Shown: positions 22,651 through 32,860 of the stretch, in pieces
Position numbering within the stretch: position 1 is the first letter of the stretch
How the letters are laid out: each line of letters starts with the position of its first letter
DNA from: JANPIX01 sp031425195
GTDB taxonomy: Bacteria > Pseudomonadota > Alphaproteobacteria > Rhodobacterales > Rhodobacteraceae
Assembly: GCA_031425195.1 (NCBI GenBank)
Contig: JANPIX010000017.1
Span: 1-64,000, forward strand
DNA: 64,000 bases
Direction of reading: 5' to 3'
Program-made: the position numbers and the translations under genes
The notes under the pieces: generated by a model
Told to the model about the DNA's origin: nothing
Seen by the model: only the letters and a program-made list of their open reading frames with translations
Database searches by the model: none

Positions 22651-23597
22651 CGTGGTGTCACCTCGTATATCATTCGATCAATTCCCCGGAATACAGCGCC
22701 TTGCCTTGTGGTTGCCTCGATCCACCTCCCCGTCAGGGGGTTTGCGTCAAGATAGCGGGTCAGGGCCTGAAACATGTCGTTCGCCAGCACCCGTCCCACA
22801 CACATGTGCGGGCCAGACCCAAAGAACGTGGCCTTGTCCAACACAGCGTCGCCCGACTGCAATTCGCAGCGCACGAACTCCTGTGCGCAAACCTGCTCGC
22901 CTGCAACGACCACATCCGTCACGGCGCGGCGCGCAATGAACGGCACGCCGGAATGCGCCGGCGCCACACGCAGGGACGGGGCCTGCGTTTGCAGGTGTTC
23001 CAGCAACGCAAGGCCGATGGTGCCGATCATCGGTTCGCGCCCCAGAACCACCAGCGCCAACCGGGAATTCAACCGGTCTTCATCCTCCATCTGGGATGAC
23101 GTGCGCAGACATGAAATCAAACCCGCCAGATCCGCATTCATCCGCACCCGCTGCGCCACGCCCAACCCGACGTCAAGCACTTGCGACACCATCGTATCAA
23201 CCGCAAGCCCGGTATCCGTGCCGACAACCACACCCATGGCTTGGTGCACTGCGGGCACAATCGCATCCGCAACCAGATCGTGCCGCCCCGGCTTGGACAG
23301 GGCGTCAAAATGCTCTGCCACAATCTGCGGCAGCGCCGCGAACAGGCGCGGGCGGGCCTCGGCGATGATCCGGATCATGTCGCCGCGCCGCGCCGCATGC
23401 TCCGCGCCGTTTAACGCGAGCGGCATCGTCTCGAGGATGCGGATGACGGAGCTGAAATCAAGCCCAAGGCGTTGTTCCAGTAGCCGATAAGAGTTTGCAA
23501 AGCAGGCAACCTCAAAGGCGTCGCTTTTCAAAACTTCCACTGCGTCAATGCCGCGAACCGTGATCATGCGTGAGCGGACTCGATCTTGAAATGCCAT
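22647..23597 (-). CDS. Short, divergent cytochrome P450
   Basis: A 316-aa P450, about 80-100 residues shorter than usual. The heme loop FGSGPHMCVGRVLA (Cys266) is complete. Elsewhere it departs from the norm: the I-helix region reads LGREPM (185-190) where AGxxTT is expected, losing both threonines, and the K-helix ExxR reads PSLR (207-210), losing the Glu. The start is the ATG at 23597; the open frame runs further but the added residues are not P450-like. P450s that act on carrier-bound substrates, such as BioI, are known. A role on the adjacent ACP is inferred from the four-base overlap. It may be a non-canonical or non-oxygenating P450. Confidence 0.75.
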   Translation of the reverse strand: MAFQDRVRSRMITVRGIDAVEVLKSDAFEVACFANSYRLLEQRLGLDFSSVIRILETMPLALNGAEHAARRGDMIRIIAEARPRLFAALPQIVAEHFDALSKPGRHDLVADAIVPAVHQAMGVVVGTDTGLAVDTMVSQVLDVGLGVAQRVRMNADLAGLISCLRTSSQMEDEDRLNSRLALVVLGREPMIGTIGLALLEHLQTQAPSLRVAPAHSGVPFIARRAVTDVVVAGEQVCAQEFVRCELQSGDAVLDKATFFGSGPHMCVGRVLANDMFQALTRYLDANPLTGRWIEATTRQGAVFRGIDRMIYEVTPR

Positions 23598-23793
23598 TTG
23601 CTCATCGACAATTCCACTGGCACGTGGCCGGGTCAATGCCGCATCGCAAAAAGAAAACCGGCCGCGACGTTGACGGCCGCGCGCCGACTCGGTTTCCCTT
23701 GGTAAATTTGCGATAGTTGCGGCGATCAACCACCACAAGCACGAAAGATGCGAAAAACTTTGCCCCTGCGACATTTTATATGCCGATTTGCGG

Positions 23794-23822
23794 TTGACGG
23801 CCCTTCCCCCCTCGCCTAGGTT
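23794..23822 (+). promoter_or_regulatory. Likely sigma-70 promoter of the ilv leader
   Basis: TTGACG at 23794-23799, a 17-base spacer, and TAGGTT at 23817-23822 (a poor -10). The start of transcription would fall near 23829, about 20 bases before the leader peptide. Confidence 0.45.
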
Positions 23823-23849
23823 CCACAAAGTTGCAACCTTGGGTGCGAA

Positions 23850-23897
23850 ATGACTGTCGTCCTTATCGTGGTAAGATGTTGGCGCATGGACCGGTAA
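23850..23897 (+). CDS. ilv leader peptide (attenuation control)
   Basis: A 15-codon open frame, MTVVLIVVRCWRMDR, with codons GTC GTC CTT ATC GTG GTA at positions 3-8. This is six consecutive branched-chain amino acids, just what an acetolactate-synthase attenuator would sense. It is followed directly by two competing hairpins and a T run before ilvB. The ribosome site is weak (GGGTG five bases upstream). Confidence 0.85.
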   Translation: MTVVLIVVRCWRMDR

Positions 23898-23950
23898 CGG
23901 TAAACCATAACGGTTCCCATGCGCCCCCGACTAACCCCCGGGGGCTTTTT
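23881..23950 (+). terminator. Transcription attenuator of the ilvBN operon
   Basis: The terminator hairpin GCCCCCG (23923-23929) and CGGGGGC (23939-23945) is followed by TTTTTGTTG. A competing hairpin pairs GGCGCATGG (23881-23889) with CCATGCGCC (23917-23925), and an inner ACCG/CGGT can extend it. The two share bases 23923-23925, so only one can form. Stalling on the Val/Leu/Ile codons would leave 23881-23889 free and favour the antiterminator. Rapid translation to the stop at 23895 would cover it and allow termination. Confidence 0.85.
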
Positions 23951-24004
23951 GTTGCGACAGACAGACGGAAAAAGGGCTGCCAAGGCGGCCGGATGCAAGG
24001 ATGA

Positions 24005-25789
<1,785 letters not shown>

Positions 25790-25798
25790 TCCGACAAG

Positions 25799-25821
25799 GC
25801 GGGGGGCCATCCGCCCCCCGC
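25799..25821 (+). repeat. GC-rich hairpin between ilvB and ilvN
   Basis: GCGGGGGG and CCCCCCGC form a perfect 8-bp stem with loop CCATCCG. A TTTTTT run follows nine bases after the stem, at 25831-25836. It may be a weak terminator or an mRNA-stabilising element that sets the ratio of large to small subunit. Confidence 0.6.
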
Positions 25822-25858
25822 ATCTCACGATTTTTTCAGACAGCAAAAGGGCCAGACC

Positions 25859-26419
25859 ATGTCCGCACTGAACATCAAACGCGGCTCCAGCAGCCATTCC
25901 GCCTATGACCTGCGCGATCCCAATGCCGAGGTGATCGAAACCCACACGCTCGCCGTCCTTGTCGATAACGAAAGCGGTGTTCTGGCGCGGGTGATCGGGT
26001 TGTTTTCGGGGCGCGGCTACAATATCGACAGCCTGACCGTGGCCGAAGTGGATCACGAAGGCCACCGCAGCCGCATCACCGTGGTGACAACCGGCACCCC
26101 GCAGGTGATCGAACAGATCAAGGCACAGCTTGGCCGCATGGTCCCGGTCCACGAAGTGCATGACCTGACGACCGAAGGCCCCGCCGTGCAACGCGAACTC
26201 GCCCTGCTCAAGGTGGCCGGTCGCGGTGATGCCCGCATCGAAGCACTGCGTCTGGCCGAGATTTTTCGCGCCAATGTGGTGGATTCGACGCTCGAATCCT
26301 TCGTGTTCGAAATGACCGGCACACCCGAAAAGATCGACGCCTTTGCCGATCTGATGCGCCCGCTTGGCCTGCACGACATGGCCAGAACCGGCGTTGCCGC
26401 CCTGTCACGCGGCCTGTAA
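25859..26419 (+). CDS. ilvN: Acetolactate synthase, small regulatory subunit
   Basis: A 186-aa regulatory subunit that confers valine feedback inhibition and activates the large subunit. The N-terminal ACT domain is clear: THTLAVLVDNESGVLARVIGLFSGRGYNIDSLTVAEVDHEGHRSRITVV. The C-terminal domain has ALLKVAGRGDARIEALRLAEIFRANVVDSTLESFVFEMTG. It lies 69 bases after ilvB, with a hairpin between them. The length is close to IlvH-type subunits (about 163-190). It ends seven bases before the convergent ccmH gene. Confidence 0.95.
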   Translation: MSALNIKRGSSSHSAYDLRDPNAEVIETHTLAVLVDNESGVLARVIGLFSGRGYNIDSLTVAEVDHEGHRSRITVVTTGTPQVIEQIKAQLGRMVPVHEVHDLTTEGPAVQRELALLKVAGRGDARIEALRLAEIFRANVVDSTLESFVFEMTGTPEKIDAFADLMRPLGLHDMARTGVAALSRGL

Positions 26420-26426
26420 CCCGCGC

Positions 26427-26873
26427 CTAGCGTTCGGTCAGTTCGCGCAGGCGGGCCTGTTCCTCGGCGGTCAGCGCCTCGGGCATGGCCCCGCCCGCGC
26501 GACGCCGGGTATAGGCCACGGCCAGCGCCGCCCCCGCCATCAACAGCCCGGGCCCCGCCAGCCACAGGATCAGGTTCGCCCCGCCCGTCGTCGGGTTCAA
26601 CAACACATATTCGCCGAACCGGTCCACGATAAAGGCCACAGCCTCGGCATCGCTGTCCCCGGCACTCAGCCGTTCGCGCAGCAACAGGCGCAGATCGCGC
26701 GCGATGGTGGCATGGCTGTCGTCAATCGTCTCATTGCGGCAGATCAGACAGCGCAGTTCCTTTGACAACTCCCGCGCCCGCGCCTCCAGCACCGGGTCGG
26801 CCAGAACCTCGTCGGGTTCCACGGCAAGAACCGGGCTGGCGAGCAGCAGCCATATCAGCGCCGCGCGGATCAT
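26427..26873 (-). CDS. ccmH: Cytochrome c-type biogenesis protein CcmH
   Basis: A 148-aa periplasmic-facing thioredox protein of system I cytochrome c maturation that keeps apocytochrome heme-binding cysteines reduced. It has a signal or anchor (IRAALIWLLLASPVLA), the redox motif LRCLICRNETIDDS (CxxC), and a C-terminal membrane helix (LILWLAGPGLLMAGAALAVAY). Its start overlaps ccmF by four bases. No other ccm genes are in the window, so ccmE and ccmG lie elsewhere, or upstream genes have separated. Confidence 0.92.
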   Translation of the reverse strand: MIRAALIWLLLASPVLAVEPDEVLADPVLEARARELSKELRCLICRNETIDDSHATIARDLRLLLRERLSAGDSDAEAVAFIVDRFGEYVLLNPTTGGANLILWLAGPGLLMAGAALAVAYTRRRAGGAMPEALTAEEQARLRELTER

Positions 26874-28840
26874 TCGGCGGGCACGGGCCGCGCCTGACGC
26901 GCCGCCCCCGCCGCCACGCGGAACCGCCGGTCAGTCAGGCTTGTCAGACCGCCAAGCGCCATGATCAGTGCCCCCGCCCAAAGCCAGTTCGCAAACGGCT
27001 CGATGTAACTCCGCATCGCCCAGCCACCGCCCGCCTGCTCGTCGCCGATCACGACATAGACATCGCGCAAAAGCCCGTAATCAATGCCCGCCTCAGTCGT
27101 GGGCATCGCCGTCACCGGATAGAACCGCTTTTCAGGGAACAGCATCGCCACCTTCTGCCCGTCGCGCGCCACCGTCACCTCGGCCATGGTCGATGTGTAG
27201 TTCGGGCCGTCCACCGACCCCACCTTGTCCAGCGTGAGCTGATACGATCCGAGCGGGAACGTCTCTCCCACCTGAACGATGCGGATATCTTCGACTTTCC
27301 ACGCCGTCATGGCGGCAATGGCAAACAGCGTTATGCCAAACCCGCCGTGCGACAGCGCCTTGCCCCAGTCAGCGCGCGGCAGGCGGCTGACTCGCGCCAG
27401 ACGCTGGCGAACATCCCCGCGCCCCGTGCGCAGCGCAATGTCAAGCACCGCCCCCGCCACGAGCCAGACGCCAAGCGCCGCACCAATGGGGCCAAGCGCC
27501 GAACGCCCGGTCTGCATCGCAAAGGCGAGCGCCCCGACAGCGATGGCCAGCACCAGCCCCGGACGCAACGCGCGCAGCGCGCCGTTCGCCACACCGCGTT
27601 TCCACGGAATAATGGCACCAAACGGCATCAGAACGGCCAGCCCCACCATGAACGGCGTGAACGCCGCGTTGAAGAACGGCGCACCAACGCTCAGCTTGCG
27701 ATCCCACAAAAGTTCGGCAATCAGGGGCCAAATCGTGCCGATGAACACCACAAAGCACGATACCGCCAACAGCAGGTTGTTCGCCACCAACGCGGATTCC
27801 CGGCTGACCATGCTGAACGCGCCCTTCGCCTCAAGCGCATGGGCACGCGCCGCAAACAGGATCAGCGACCCGCCGATGAACACGCCCAGAATCATCAGGA
27901 TGAACACCCCGCGTTCCGGATCATTGGCAAAGGCGTGCACCGACGTGATAACACCCGACCGCACGATGAACGTCCCGATCAATGAAAACCCGAACGCAAT
28001 GATCGCAAGCAAAATCGTCCACGCCTTCAGGCTTTCGCGCTTTTCGACCACGATGGCCGAATGCAGCAGCGCCGTCGCGATCAGCCAGGGCATGAAGGAC
28101 GCGTTTTCCACCGGGTCCCAGAACCAGAACCCGCCCCAACCAAGTTCGTAATAGGCCCACCACGACCCAAGGGCGATCCCGATGGTCAGAAAGACCCAGG
28201 CCGTCACCGTCCAGGGCCGCACCCAACGCCCCCAGGCCGCATCGACCCGCCCTTCGATCAGGGCCGCCACGGCGAAACTGAACGCCATGCTCAGCCCGAC
28301 ATAGCCAAGGTAAAGGAACGGCGGATGAAACGCCAAACCCGGGTCTTGCAGCAGCGGGTTAAGGTCTTCGCCATTGAACGGCGGCACGGCCAGCCGCAAA
28401 AACGGGTTCGACGTCAGCAGCAGGAACAGAAGGAACGCCACCCCGATGGCCCCCTGCACCGCCAGAACACGCGCACGCAACGCGGGCGGCAGCCCCGCCC
28501 CGAACAGCGCGACCCCCGCGCCATAAACCGCAAGGATCAACACCCACAGCAGCATCGACCCTTCATGATTACCCCAGACCCCGGCAATCTTGTACAGCAT
28601 CGGCTTGTCGGTATGGGAATTCAGCACCACCAGACGCAGCGAAAAGTCCGACGTGACAAAGGCATGGGTCAACGCGGCAAAGGAAAACCCGATCAGGATG
28701 ACCTGCGCAATCGCCGCAGGTTCGGCCACGGCCATCCACCCGGCCCATCGCCGCTGCGCCCCGATCATCGGCACCGTCATCTGGATCAGCGCCACGCCAA
28801 GCGCCAACACCAAAGCGAAATGTCCAAGTTCCGTAATCAT
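26870..28840 (-). CDS. ccmF: Heme lyase subunit CcmF
   Basis: A 656-aa polytopic membrane protein that attaches heme to apocytochrome c together with CcmH. The conserved WWD-type motif ELGWGGFWFWDPVENASFMPWL is present, as is the WGNHEGSMLLWVLIL segment. The start is the ATG at 28840 (MITELGHFALVL), preceded by AAAGG; the longer frame adds residues that do not look membrane-like. It is cotranscribed with ccmH through an ATGA overlap. Confidence 0.94.
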   Translation of the reverse strand: MITELGHFALVLALGVALIQMTVPMIGAQRRWAGWMAVAEPAAIAQVILIGFSFAALTHAFVTSDFSLRLVVLNSHTDKPMLYKIAGVWGNHEGSMLLWVLILAVYGAGVALFGAGLPPALRARVLAVQGAIGVAFLLFLLLTSNPFLRLAVPPFNGEDLNPLLQDPGLAFHPPFLYLGYVGLSMAFSFAVAALIEGRVDAAWGRWVRPWTVTAWVFLTIGIALGSWWAYYELGWGGFWFWDPVENASFMPWLIATALLHSAIVVEKRESLKAWTILLAIIAFGFSLIGTFIVRSGVITSVHAFANDPERGVFILMILGVFIGGSLILFAARAHALEAKGAFSMVSRESALVANNLLLAVSCFVVFIGTIWPLIAELLWDRKLSVGAPFFNAAFTPFMVGLAVLMPFGAIIPWKRGVANGALRALRPGLVLAIAVGALAFAMQTGRSALGPIGAALGVWLVAGAVLDIALRTGRGDVRQRLARVSRLPRADWGKALSHGGFGITLFAIAAMTAWKVEDIRIVQVGETFPLGSYQLTLDKVGSVDGPNYTSTMAEVTVARDGQKVAMLFPEKRFYPVTAMPTTEAGIDYGLLRDVYVVIGDEQAGGGWAMRSYIEPFANWLWAGALIMALGGLTSLTDRRFRVAAGAARQARPVPAE

Positions 28841-28921
28841 CAGGCAACCTTTCCGTTCTGGAATGACCATAGGCCAAGGTGGCCCTGACAAAAAGGGGGC
28901 AGACGGTCACACTGTGGCGAC

Positions 28922-29353
28922 CTATCTGCGCCCCGCTTTCCGCGTGCTCAAAAGCAGGTTCGTCTCGCTCGTCATCACGCCGTCGATGTTGCGGATGCGA
29001 AACATCACCTCGTCCAGTTCCTGCAGCGTGTCCGCGCCAAGTTCGGCAATCAGGTCCCATTTGCCGTTGGTCGAATGAACCGCCTGCACCGCCGGAAGCC
29101 CCGTCAGCCGCGCCATGATCCGCTCTGCCCCCCGCCCCTCGATCCCGATGAGCATCAGCGCCCGCACCGGTTGCGCCGTGACATCCCCGCGTGTCAGCAC
29201 GGTAAAGCCCGCAATCTCGCCCCGCGCCGTCAGCCGCTCCATCCGGGCGCGCACCGTGCCCCGGCTCAGGTCAAGCCGTTCGGCAAGGTCGGACAGGGCG
29301 GCCCGCCCGTCGCGGCGCAGTTCGGCAATCAGACGCTGATCGGTATCATCCAT
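28922..29353 (-). CDS. Lrp/AsnC-family transcriptional regulator
   Basis: A 143-aa regulator. An N-terminal helix-turn-helix (DDTDQRLIAELRRDGRAALSDLAERLDLSRGTVRARMERL) is followed by a RAM/ligand domain (VRALMLIGIEGRGAERIMARLTGLPAVQAVHSTNGKWDLIAELG). The ATG at 29353 has GGGAAAG before it. It is divergent from arginase and ornithine cyclodeaminase, the typical arrangement for an ArgR-independent arginine or ornithine catabolic regulator. That target is inferred from position. Confidence 0.88.
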   Translation of the reverse strand: MDDTDQRLIAELRRDGRAALSDLAERLDLSRGTVRARMERLTARGEIAGFTVLTRGDVTAQPVRALMLIGIEGRGAERIMARLTGLPAVQAVHSTNGKWDLIAELGADTLQELDEVMFRIRNIDGVMTSETNLLLSTRKAGRR

Positions 29354-29467
29354 ATTGAACACTTTCCCTGCCCATTTGCGCATCCGTTGGCGCAATGTGT
29401 TTATAATTCAGATGCGATTGACCACAAGGTGCACACATGGTCCGACCAACAGAAAAGGGGATGGCTC
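29354..29467. promoter_or_regulatory. Divergent promoter region of the Lrp-type gene and arginase
   Basis: A 114-base gap with an AT-rich core (TGTTTATAATTCAGAT, 29397-29412). It must contain both promoters and the probable Lrp-type site. I could not define a palindromic operator. Confidence 0.45.
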
Positions 29468-30394
29468 ATGCCGCAATGTATTCTGATCGGCGCGCCGATC
29501 GACAGCGGCCAGCGCCGCGCCGGTTGCATGATGGGGCCCGCCGCCTACCGCGTCGCAGGCCTGTCACAGGCGATCCGTGATCTGGGGCATGGCGTGGAAG
29601 ACTGGGGCGATGTGGCCCTTCCCCCGGATCTGGCACCCGTCACTTGCGCGAACCCGGCGGTCCACTCACTCGCCGAAACGCTCGGCTGGACCAATGCGCT
29701 GATGGACCGCGTCGATGATGCGCTGTCCGCAGGCGGGTTTCCGGTGCTGCTTGGTGGCGATCATTCGCTGGCGCTCGGCTCGGTCGCTGGCGCTGCGGCC
29801 TTTGCGGCGCGAAAGGGGCGGCCCCTGTTCCTTCTGTGGCTTGATGCCCATTCCGACTTTCACACCCCCCTGACCACGCAAACCGGCAACCTGCACGGCA
29901 CCCCCGTGGCCTATATCGCCGGGCGCGCCGGGTTTGACGCGTTCCCCGCGTTTCCCGCCCCCCTGCCCGCCGATCACATCTGCCTGTATGGCATCCGGTC
30001 CGTCGACATGGCGGAACACGCCGCCCTTCTGGACCACGACATCGCCATCAACGACATGCGCGTTCTTGATGAACACGGTATCGTGGCCCCCCTGCGCGCG
30101 TTTCTGGAACAGGTGCGCGACGCGGGCGGCATGCTCCACGTCTCGCTCGATGTGGATTTCCTTGACCCCTCCATCGCCCCCGCTGTCGGCACCACTGTCC
30201 CCGGCGGCACCACCTTCCGCGAGGCGCATCTGGTGATGGAACTGCTCCATGAATCCGGCCTTGTCACCTCGCTCGACCTTGTGGAACTCAACCCCTTCCT
30301 CGACGAACGCGGCCGCACGGCGCGCCTCATGGTCGATCTTGTCGCCAGCCTGATGGGCAAAAAGGTCTTCGACCGCCCGACACGGGCACATTGA
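29468..30394 (+). CDS. rocF: Arginase
   Basis: A 308-aa binuclear manganese enzyme that hydrolyses arginine to ornithine and urea. Metal-binding motifs are LLGGDHSLALGS, LDAHSDFHTPL and VSLDVDFLDPSIAP. The start is the ATG at 29468 (MPQCILIGAPIDSGQRRAG), close behind a run AAAAGGGGATGG. The length matches arginases (about 300) rather than agmatinases. It forms an operon with ornithine cyclodeaminase, which begins one base after its stop. Confidence 0.93.
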   Translation: MPQCILIGAPIDSGQRRAGCMMGPAAYRVAGLSQAIRDLGHGVEDWGDVALPPDLAPVTCANPAVHSLAETLGWTNALMDRVDDALSAGGFPVLLGGDHSLALGSVAGAAAFAARKGRPLFLLWLDAHSDFHTPLTTQTGNLHGTPVAYIAGRAGFDAFPAFPAPLPADHICLYGIRSVDMAEHAALLDHDIAINDMRVLDEHGIVAPLRAFLEQVRDAGGMLHVSLDVDFLDPSIAPAVGTTVPGGTTFREAHLVMELLHESGLVTSLDLVELNPFLDERGRTARLMVDLVASLMGKKVFDRPTRAH

Positions 30395-30395
30395 C

Positions 30396-31439
30396 ATGAC
30401 GCCCCCCTCCCGTCAGGCCATGGTGCCTTTTGTCAGCGTCGCCAACATGATGCGCCTTGTTCACAGCCTTGGCGTCGAACAGGTGCTCTGCGATCTTGCC
30501 AAGGAAATCGAGGCCGACTTCCTCCGCTGGCCCCTGTTCGACAAGACCCCCCGCGTGGCCAGCCATTCGGACGTTGGCGTGATCGAACTGATGCCCACGT
30601 CCGACGGCGAAACCTATGGGTTCAAATACGTCAACGGCCATCCGTCCAACATGAAACAGGGCCTGCAAACCGTCACCGCCTTTGGCCTGCTGGCCGATGT
30701 GGCAACGGGTTACCCGGTTCTTCTGTCCGAAATGACAATCCTGACGGCGCTCCGAACGGCCGCGACCAGTGCCATGGCTGCCAAATGGCTGATGCCCGCC
30801 GGTGCCCACACCATGGCGCTGATCGGCAACGGCGCGCAGGCGGAATTTCAGGCACTGGCCTTCAAGGCGATCTGCGGTCTGACCGAAATGCGCCTGTTCG
30901 ACATCGACCCCGCCGCCACCGCGAAATGCGCCCGCAACCTGCAGGGGCACGGGCTGACGGTCGTTCCCTGCCGGACGGTGGAAGAGGCCATACTGGGCGC
31001 CCAGATCATCACCACAGTCACCGCCGACAAGCAGTATGCCACCATCCTGACCGACAACATGGTCGGCGCAGGCGTGCACATCAACGCCGTTGGCGGCGAT
31101 TGCCCGGGCAAGACGGAACTGCACCGCGACATCCTTTTGCGCGCCGGGATCTTCGTCGAATATCCGCCTCAGACGCGAGTGGAGGGCGAAATCCAGCAAC
31201 TCGCCCCCGATCACCCGGTCACCGAACTCTGGCAGGTCATCACCGGTTCGGCCCCGGGCCGCACCGACGCCGCACAGGTCACCCTGTTCGATTCCGTGGG
31301 CTTTGCCGTCGAGGATTTCAGCGCGCTGCGCTATGTCCACCGCAAGGTCACGGGAACCGATTTTGCCGACATGCTCGACATGATCGCCGACCCCGACGAT
31401 CCGCGCGATCTGTTCGGCATGCTGATGCGCGCGGGGTAA
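30396..31439 (+). CDS. Ornithine cyclodeaminase
   Basis: A 347-aa NAD-dependent enzyme of the mu-crystallin/OCD family that converts ornithine to proline and ammonia. The visible blocks are VIELMPTSDGETYGFKYVNGHPSN at the substrate site, a Rossmann MALIGNGAQAEFQALAFKAI, and GAGVHINAVGGDCPGKTELH. With arginase it makes a short arginine-to-proline route. The divergent Lrp-type gene is the likely controller. Its end is 11 bases from the convergent transglycosylase gene. Confidence 0.93.
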   Translation: MTPPSRQAMVPFVSVANMMRLVHSLGVEQVLCDLAKEIEADFLRWPLFDKTPRVASHSDVGVIELMPTSDGETYGFKYVNGHPSNMKQGLQTVTAFGLLADVATGYPVLLSEMTILTALRTAATSAMAAKWLMPAGAHTMALIGNGAQAEFQALAFKAICGLTEMRLFDIDPAATAKCARNLQGHGLTVVPCRTVEEAILGAQIITTVTADKQYATILTDNMVGAGVHINAVGGDCPGKTELHRDILLRAGIFVEYPPQTRVEGEIQQLAPDHPVTELWQVITGSAPGRTDAAQVTLFDSVGFAVEDFSALRYVHRKVTGTDFADMLDMIADPDDPRDLFGMLMRAG

Positions 31440-31450
31440 CAGCCCGCCGC

Positions 31451-32695
31451 TCAGCGCAACCGCGCCAGCAACTCCAAACTCGGCTCGCCCGTCACAGGCA
31501 ACCCCTGTGCTGCCTGATAACCACTGATGGCAGCCTTCGTTTTGGCCCCGATCACCCCGTCCGACCCTTCGGTATCATAACCGGCGGCGGTCAGGCGGCG
31601 CTGCAATTCCTGCCGGTCATCCTTGGTCATGCCGGTGCGGTCTGGCGGAAACGCCGCGCGCAACGGCCCGCCCCCGGCAAGCCGGTCAGACAGATGCCCG
31701 ATCCCGATCGCATAGTTTTCCGCGTTGTTATACCGCAGGATCACGTTGAAATTCTGGAACAACAGAAACGCAGGCCCGCCCGGCCCCATCGGCACAAGGA
31801 TCGACCCCGATCCCCCCGGCAGCGCCGCCCCGTTGGCACGGCGCACCCCCATGGACGACCACTCCGCCGTCGCGCGCCCTTTGCCGCGCCCCGCAAGCCC
31901 GGTGTCGAACCCGGCGGGCAGCGCCACCTCCACTCCCCAGGGCTGGCCCCGCGTCCAACCCGATTTCTGCAGATAGGCCCCGGTCGATGCCAGCGCGTCG
32001 GTCGGATCGTCCGACCAGATGTCACGCCGCCCGTCGCCCCGGAAATCAACGGCATAGGCCAGATAGCTTGTGGGAATGAACTGCGTGTGCCCCATGGCCC
32101 CGGCCCAGCTTCCCGTCATCCCGTCGGGCGACACATCGCCGTTCTGCAATATCTTCAACGCCGCGATCAGCTGGCTTTCAAAGAACGCCCCCCGCCGCCC
32201 TTCATAGGCCAGGGTCGACAGGGCCGAAATCACCGGAACATCACCCCGCCGCGTCCCGAAAAAACTTTCAAGCCCCCAGACGGCCGCCACCACATTGGCA
32301 TCGACGCCGTACCGCGCCTCCACCTCGCGCAGCACGCCGCCATACTGGCTGATCGCCGCGCGCCCGGCGGCCAGCCGTTCGTCCGACGCGGCGATGGCCA
32401 GATAATCTTCCAGCGTCCGGGTAAATTCGGTCTGGCTCCGGTCGCGCTCGATGACACCCGGCAGAAACCCCGCGCCACGAAACGCACGGTCATAGGTCGC
32501 CGCCGAAATGCCCTGTGCCGCAGCCCGGCCCCGGAACCCCGCGACCCACGCATCATAGCCCGCGTCGGGCACCGCCCGCATCGCCACCTCCGGCGCGCGG
32601 CTGCGCGGACCGGCACCCCGCGGCAACCCGCCGCCACATGCCGCAAGGCCGAACGCCCCCAGCCCCAAGATCACCGCCCGCCGTCCTGCCTGCAT
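31451..32695 (-). CDS. Lytic murein transglycosylase (MltB-type) lipoprotein with peptidoglycan-binding domain
   Basis: A 414-aa lipoprotein. The signal has RRAVILGLGAFGLAACG, with a twin-arginine-like start and lipobox LAAC. The catalytic domain (about 60-340) contains the active-site Glu in WGLESFFGTRRGDVPVISALSTLAYEGRR. A C-terminal PG_binding_1 domain (ELQRRLTAAGYDTEGSDGVIGAKTKAAISGYQ) follows. The ATG at 32695 begins the signal; the 34 residues before it in the open frame look non-coding. It cleaves peptidoglycan to anhydro-muropeptides. Confidence 0.9.
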   Translation of the reverse strand: MQAGRRAVILGLGAFGLAACGGGLPRGAGPRSRAPEVAMRAVPDAGYDAWVAGFRGRAAAQGISAATYDRAFRGAGFLPGVIERDRSQTEFTRTLEDYLAIAASDERLAAGRAAISQYGGVLREVEARYGVDANVVAAVWGLESFFGTRRGDVPVISALSTLAYEGRRGAFFESQLIAALKILQNGDVSPDGMTGSWAGAMGHTQFIPTSYLAYAVDFRGDGRRDIWSDDPTDALASTGAYLQKSGWTRGQPWGVEVALPAGFDTGLAGRGKGRATAEWSSMGVRRANGAALPGGSGSILVPMGPGGPAFLLFQNFNVILRYNNAENYAIGIGHLSDRLAGGGPLRAAFPPDRTGMTKDDRQELQRRLTAAGYDTEGSDGVIGAKTKAAISGYQAAQGLPVTGEPSLELLARLR

Positions 32696-32860
32696 CGCCC
32701 GTTCCCCGGTTTCATCTGCCTGACGCCACCCTAACCCGCAGCAATCGCCGCGCCAAGCCAAAGCCGGCCCCCCGGCAACCCGTCGCCTATCGCGCAAACG
32801 GTGTATGTACGCGGCGAATACGGTTTGAATACGCAGAACAGACGCGGCGAATACCCCCCC

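Noticed and set aside
23598..23828. N-terminal extension of the P450 gene
   Set aside because: The added 77 residues do not resemble P450 helices and run into the ilv promoter area.
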